This document shows, one piece after another, positions 41,218 to 43,849 of a stretch of DNA of 43,849 nucleotides (the stretch's first letter is position 1; each line of letters starts with the position of its first letter). The position numbers and the translations under genes are program-made. This DNA is from Vicinamibacterales bacterium (GTDB lineage Bacteria; Acidobacteriota; Vicinamibacteria; Vicinamibacterales; JAKQTR01). The stretch is from the NCBI GenBank assembly GCA_025456345.1, contig JALOKU010000022.1, forward strand, positions 1 through 43,849, in the 5' to 3' direction. Below the pieces are notes generated by a model that ran no database searches, was not told the DNA's origin, and saw only the letters and a program-made list of their open reading frames with translations.

Positions 41218-41241
41218 GGGCTAGGGGCTAGGGGCTAGGGG
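41214..41241. repeat. Heptamer array CTAGGGG x4, overlapping the gap stop codon
   Basis: Four exact CTAGGGG units begin inside the last sense codon of gap and supply its TAG stop. A degenerate CTGGGAA follows. A matching CCCC-based run occurs 24 bp further on. Confidence 0.93.
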
Positions 41242-41265
41242 CTGGGAAGAGTCACACGGACCTGC

Positions 41266-41300
41266 CCCCAGTCCCCAACCCCCGACCCCCAATCCCCGCC
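41266..41300. repeat. Degenerate heptamer array CCCCNNN x5
   Basis: Five contiguous heptamers share CCCC and differ in the last three bases (AGT, AAC, GAC, AAT, GCC). They would pair through CCCC with the GGGG of the CTAGGGG run upstream. The CCCCAGT/CCCCAAT units are like the cyanobacterial STRR1 type (CCCCRRT). Confidence 0.85.
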
Positions 41301-41329
41301 TTCATCAGCCCCCACTAGGGAGTACTGCC

Positions 41330-42523
41330 GTGGCGAAGCTGTCGATTCGTGATCTCGATGTGCGCGGGAAGCGTGTCTTCATCCGCGTCGACTTCAACGT
41401 GCCGATCAAGGAAGGGCGCATCAAGGACGACACGCGCGTCCGCGCGTCGCTTCCGACCATCAAGTACGCGCTCGAGCACGGGGCCACCGTGATCCTGGCC
41501 TCGCACCTCGGAAGGCCCAAGGGCGGTCCGAGCCCGGAGTTCTCGCTCGAGCCGGTGGCCGCGCACCTGGCCCGGCTCCTCGATCAGGCGGTGAGTTTCG
41601 CAACCGACTGCGTCGGCGAGCCCGCGCGGAAGGCCATCGAACAGGCGCAGGCCCAGGGCCACAACCTCGTGGTCCTCGAGAACCTCCGCTTCCACAAGGA
41701 AGAGGAGAAGAACGATCCGGCGTTCGCGAAGCAGCTGGCGGAGCTGGCCGACCTCTACGTGAACGACGCCTTCGGATCGAGCCATCGGGCCCATGCGTCC
41801 ACCGAGGGGATGGCGCACCTGCTGCCGCAGGCCGCCGCCGGATTCCTGATGGAAGACGAACTCAAGTACCTGGGCCTGGCGCTCGCGTCGCCCGAGCGGC
41901 CGTTTGTCGCCGTGCTCGGCGGCGCGAAGGTGTCGGACAAGATCGACGTCATCGAGAACTTCCTCGGCCGCGTCGACGCGCTGCTCATCGGCGGCGCGAT
42001 GGCCTACACGTTCTTCAAGGCGAAGGGCCTGCCCGTCGGGAAGTCGCTCGTCGAGGACGACAAGCTCGACGCCGCGCGGGCCGTGGTGGCGAAGGCGGCC
42101 GAGAAGGGCGTGCGCCTGGAGCTGCCGGTCGATCACGTCGTCGCGGAGAAGATCGAGGCAGGCATTCCGACGGCGACGCTGGCCGTCGACGATGCGTCCA
42201 TCGGCGAGCGGATGGGGCTCGACATCGGTCCGACGACCGCCGCCAGGTACGCCGAGGTCATTTCGACCGCGAAGACGGTGGTGTGGAACGGGCCGATGGG
42301 CGTGTTCGAGACCAGCCCGTTCGACGCGGGGACAACGGCCGTGGCCAAAGCCGTGGCCGGCGTGAAGGGCACGACGATCATCGGCGGCGGCGACTCCGTG
42401 TCGGCGGTCGCGAAGGCGGGCGTCACCGACCGGATCACGCACATCTCGACCGGCGGCGGCGCGTCGCTCGAGTTCCTCGGCGGCGCCGTACTGCCCGGCG
42501 TGGCGGCCCTCACCGACAAGTAG
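41330..42523 (+). CDS. pgk: Phosphoglycerate kinase
   Basis: Transfers the acyl phosphate of 1,3-bisphosphoglycerate to ADP. It is 397 residues. The N-terminal substrate domain has [20 protein letters not shown] and [16 protein letters not shown], with [11 protein letters not shown]. The hinge and nucleotide domain have [39 protein letters not shown] and [13 protein letters not shown]. The start is GTG at 41330 with AGGGAG about eight bases upstream. It lies 112 bp after gap across a repeat-filled spacer. Confidence 0.98.
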   Translation: MAKLSIRDLDVRGKRVFIRVDFNVPIKEGRIKDDTRVRASLPTIKYALEHGATVILASHLGRPKGGPSPEFSLEPVAAHLARLLDQAVSFATDCVGEPARKAIEQAQAQGHNLVVLENLRFHKEEEKNDPAFAKQLAELADLYVNDAFGSSHRAHASTEGMAHLLPQAAAGFLMEDELKYLGLALASPERPFVAVLGGAKVSDKIDVIENFLGRVDALLIGGAMAYTFFKAKGLPVGKSLVEDDKLDAARAVVAKAAEKGVRLELPVDHVVAEKIEAGIPTATLAVDDASIGERMGLDIGPTTAARYAEVISTAKTVVWNGPMGVFETSPFDAGTTAVAKAVAGVKGTTIIGGGDSVSAVAKAGVTDRITHISTGGGASLEFLGGAVLPGVAALTDK

Positions 42524-42525
42524 AC

Positions 42526-42616
42526 TGTAGGGACATGGGCCTTGGGATATGGGACATGCCCCATGCCCCATGCCCCATGCCCCATGCCCCATGCCCCATG
42601 CCCCATGCCCCTAGGA
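42526..42616. repeat. Heptamer arrays in the pgk-tpiA spacer (NNATGGG-type then CCATGCC x7)
   Basis: Left units TGTAGGG, ACATGGG, CCTTGGG and ATATGGG (42526-42553) are followed by ACATGCC and then seven exact CCATGCC units (42561-42609) and CCTAGGA. The arms are complementary through CCCAT/ATGGG. The last array unit adjoins the tpiA ribosome site. Confidence 0.93.
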
Positions 42617-42626
42617 TGATTCACCC

Positions 42627-43391
42627 ATGCGCACTCCTTTTCTCGCCGCCAACTGGAAGATGTTCAAGACCGTCGACGAGACGGTCACGTATCTGCGCGA
42701 GTTCTGCGCGTTGACGGCCGGTGTCGCCCGCGCGGAAATCGTGGTCGCGCCGCCGTTCACGGCACTCCGGGCCGCGGCTGACGTGACGAGGGGCACCAAC
42801 GTCGGCGTCGCGGCACAGGACTGCTACTGGGAGCGGGAGGGGGCGTTCACCGGCGAGGTCAGCGCCGCGATGATCAAGGATGCCGGCGCCGGCTACGTGA
42901 TCATCGGCCACTCGGAGCGGCGCCGCCTCTTCGGCGACACCGACGAGTGGGTCAAACGCAAGATTGGCGCCGTGCTCGCCAGCGACCTCACGCCCATCGT
43001 CTGCGTCGGCGAAACGCTCGAAGAGCGCGACGCGAACCAGACGCTGGCCGTGCTCGACCGGCAGCTCGACGCCGCGCTGGACGGGCTCACACCGGCCCAG
43101 GTCGGCTCGCTCGTGATTGCCTACGAGCCGGTGTGGGCGATCGGGACGGGCCGGAACGCCACCCCTGCCCAGGCCGGCGAAGCCCACGCGCACATCCGGG
43201 CGCGCCTGCGAGGGGCCTTCGGCCAGGAGGCGGCCGAGGCATGCCACGTGCTCTACGGCGGGAGCGTCAAACCCGACAATATCAAGGACTTGATGGCTCT
43301 CGAGGACGTCGACGGCGCGCTGGTCGGCGGGGCCAGCCTGACGGTGCCGTCGTTTTTCGCGATCGTGACAGGCGCCGGGAGATCTGTATAA
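42627..43391 (+). CDS. tpiA: Triosephosphate isomerase
   Basis: Interconverts DHAP and GAP. It is a TIM barrel of 254 residues. The catalytic set is complete: N9 and K11 (AANWKM), H95 (IIGHSERR) and E167 ([11 protein letters not shown]). The phosphate-binding end is [14 protein letters not shown] and GALVGGASL. The ATG at 42627 has AGGATG eight bases upstream, just after the heptamer array. Its TAA stop is part of a TATAAT that may be the secG -10 box. Confidence 0.98.
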   Translation: MRTPFLAANWKMFKTVDETVTYLREFCALTAGVARAEIVVAPPFTALRAAADVTRGTNVGVAAQDCYWEREGAFTGEVSAAMIKDAGAGYVIIGHSERRRLFGDTDEWVKRKIGAVLASDLTPIVCVGETLEERDANQTLAVLDRQLDAALDGLTPAQVGSLVIAYEPVWAIGTGRNATPAQAGEAHAHIRARLRGAFGQEAAEACHVLYGGSVKPDNIKDLMALEDVDGALVGGASLTVPSFFAIVTGAGRSV

Positions 43392-43392
43392 T
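43365..43392 (+). promoter_or_regulatory. Candidate promoter for secG inside the tpiA 3' end
   Basis: GTGACA (43365-43370) and a perfect TATAAT (43387-43392) are 16 bp apart. The expected start, six or seven bases after the -10, falls at the A of the secG ATG (43399), so a leaderless mRNA is possible. Confidence 0.45.
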
Positions 43393-43398
43393 AGAAGG

Positions 43399-43728
43399 AT
43401 GTTCTACTATCTGCTGGTTGCCGTGTACGTGCTGGTGTGCTTCTTCCTCCTCCTCTCGATCCTGCTGCAGCAGGGGCGCGCGGGAGACATCGCGAGCGCA
43501 TTCGGCGGCAGCAGCAGTCAGACCGTGTTCGGCGCCCGGACCGGGGCGACCATGTTGACGCGGGCCACGACGATCCTGGCCGCGCTCTTCATGATCGGGT
43601 CGATCGGGCTGGCGATCGCGTGGCAGAAAGGCCCGACGTCGGTTGTGAGCGGAGTCAACGCACCCGCCGCGCCAACCGCGCCGGCGACACCGCCTGCAAC
43701 ACCGCCTGCCGCGCCGGTCAAGAAGTAG
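43399..43728 (+). CDS. secG: Preprotein translocase subunit SecG
   Basis: A small inner-membrane subunit of the SecYEG translocon. It is 109 residues with helix 1 about 3-23 and the conserved LLQQGRAGDIASAFGGSSSQTVFGARTGATMLTRAT loop. Helix 2 is about 58-74 and the tail is alanine/proline-rich (APAAPTAPATPPATPP). The order gap-pgk-tpiA-secG-tRNA-Leu is familiar from other bacteria. The GAAGG directly touches the ATG, too near for normal ribosome binding, in line with a leaderless transcript. Confidence 0.95.
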   Translation: MFYYLLVAVYVLVCFFLLLSILLQQGRAGDIASAFGGSSSQTVFGARTGATMLTRATTILAALFMIGSIGLAIAWQKGPTSVVSGVNAPAAPTAPATPPATPPAAPVKK

Positions 43729-43751
43729 AAAGCCGTCGTCTCACCCTCGTT

Positions 43752-43838
43752 GCGGAAGTGGCGGAACTGGCAGACGCACCAGCTTGAGGGGCTGGCACTC
43801 GCAAGAGTGTGGGGGTTCGAATCCCCCCTTCCGCACCA
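43752..43838 (+). tRNA. tRNA-Leu(GAG), with encoded CCA
   Basis: The acceptor stem GCGGAAG (43752-43758) pairs with CTTCCGC (43828-43834), with discriminator A and CCA at 43836-43838. The anticodon stem CCAGC/GCTGG encloses loop TTGAGGG with anticodon GAG at 43786-43788, reading CUC/CUU leucine codons. A long class II variable arm (CACTCGCAAGAGTG) and a T-loop TTCGAAT between GGGGG and CCCCC confirm leucine type. It lies 23 bp after secG and may be co-transcribed. Confidence 0.96.
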
Positions 43839-43849
43839 GACTTCGCTCG

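Noticed and set aside
42561-42609. Possible CRISPR array
   Set aside because: Units are 7 bp and contiguous with no spacers, and no cas genes are present.

Overview
This 43.8-kb, very GC-rich, densely coding window comes from a Gram-negative bacterium. It encodes lipid A/Kdo/heptose enzymes, a proton-pumping complex I and a selenocysteine-synthesis gene. The gene content and family types (MXAN_5187-like protein, NHL plus InlB-like repeat exoprotein, PSP1/RicT next to holB in a diderm) would fit an acidobacterium, possibly Vicinamibacteria-like. That placement is inference, because no rRNA gene is present. No transposase, phage, CRISPR or plasmid gene was seen.

Layout. (1) 1-5.1 kb: 5' part of purH, divergent from a cold-shock gene with a long leader; a secreted NHL-repeat protein gene broken by a 59-bp frameshifting deletion; two small linked genes of unknown function. 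(2) 5.3-6.8 kb: selA, bounded on both sides by heptanucleotide arrays. (3) 6.9-19.2 kb: a complex I operon on the minus strand, in transcription order nuoA-B-C-gmhA-D-E-F-H-J-K-L-M-N. nuoG and nuoI are absent, and the heptose enzyme gmhA sits between nuoC and nuoD. (4) 19.3-29.7 kb: a surface-polysaccharide region with a GT4 glycosyltransferase, a coiled-coil methyltransferase, a UDP-sugar dehydrogenase, a GDP-mannose dehydratase, an RfbD-like reductase and a DegT aminotransferase. An L-2-hydroxyglutarate-oxidase-like gene and a dicarboxylate symporter gene lie among them. (5) 29.8-33.1 kb: holB-ricT-pdxA-smpB. (6) 33.2-40.1 kb: an eight-gene lipid A/inner-core operon, waaA-lpxK-lpxL-waaF-gmhB-hldC-waaC-ICMT-like, with mostly overlapping or abutting genes. 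(7) 40.2-43.8 kb: gap-pgk-tpiA-secG and tRNA-Leu(GAG).

How parts connect. GmhA (in the nuo operon), GmhB and HldC (in the lipid A operon) are three of the enzymes for ADP-heptose, used by the two GT9 heptosyltransferases. The heptose-7-phosphate kinase and the epimerase are not in the window. WaaA, LpxK and LpxL complete Kdo-lipid A steps. Gap, Pgk and TpiA are consecutive glycolytic steps.

Most striking signal. Eight intergenic spacers carry arrays of exact 7-bp units (families CCAGTAG, CTAGGGG, CAAGAAG, TCCCGAA, CCCATGC, CCCCNNN). In most of these spacers a run of units is followed by a run of their reverse complement. The unit differs by locus but the 7-bp period does not. In three genes the stop codon itself lies inside the heptamers. 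The arrays recall the heptanucleotide STRR repeats of cyanobacteria, but with an inverted, hairpin-forming layout.
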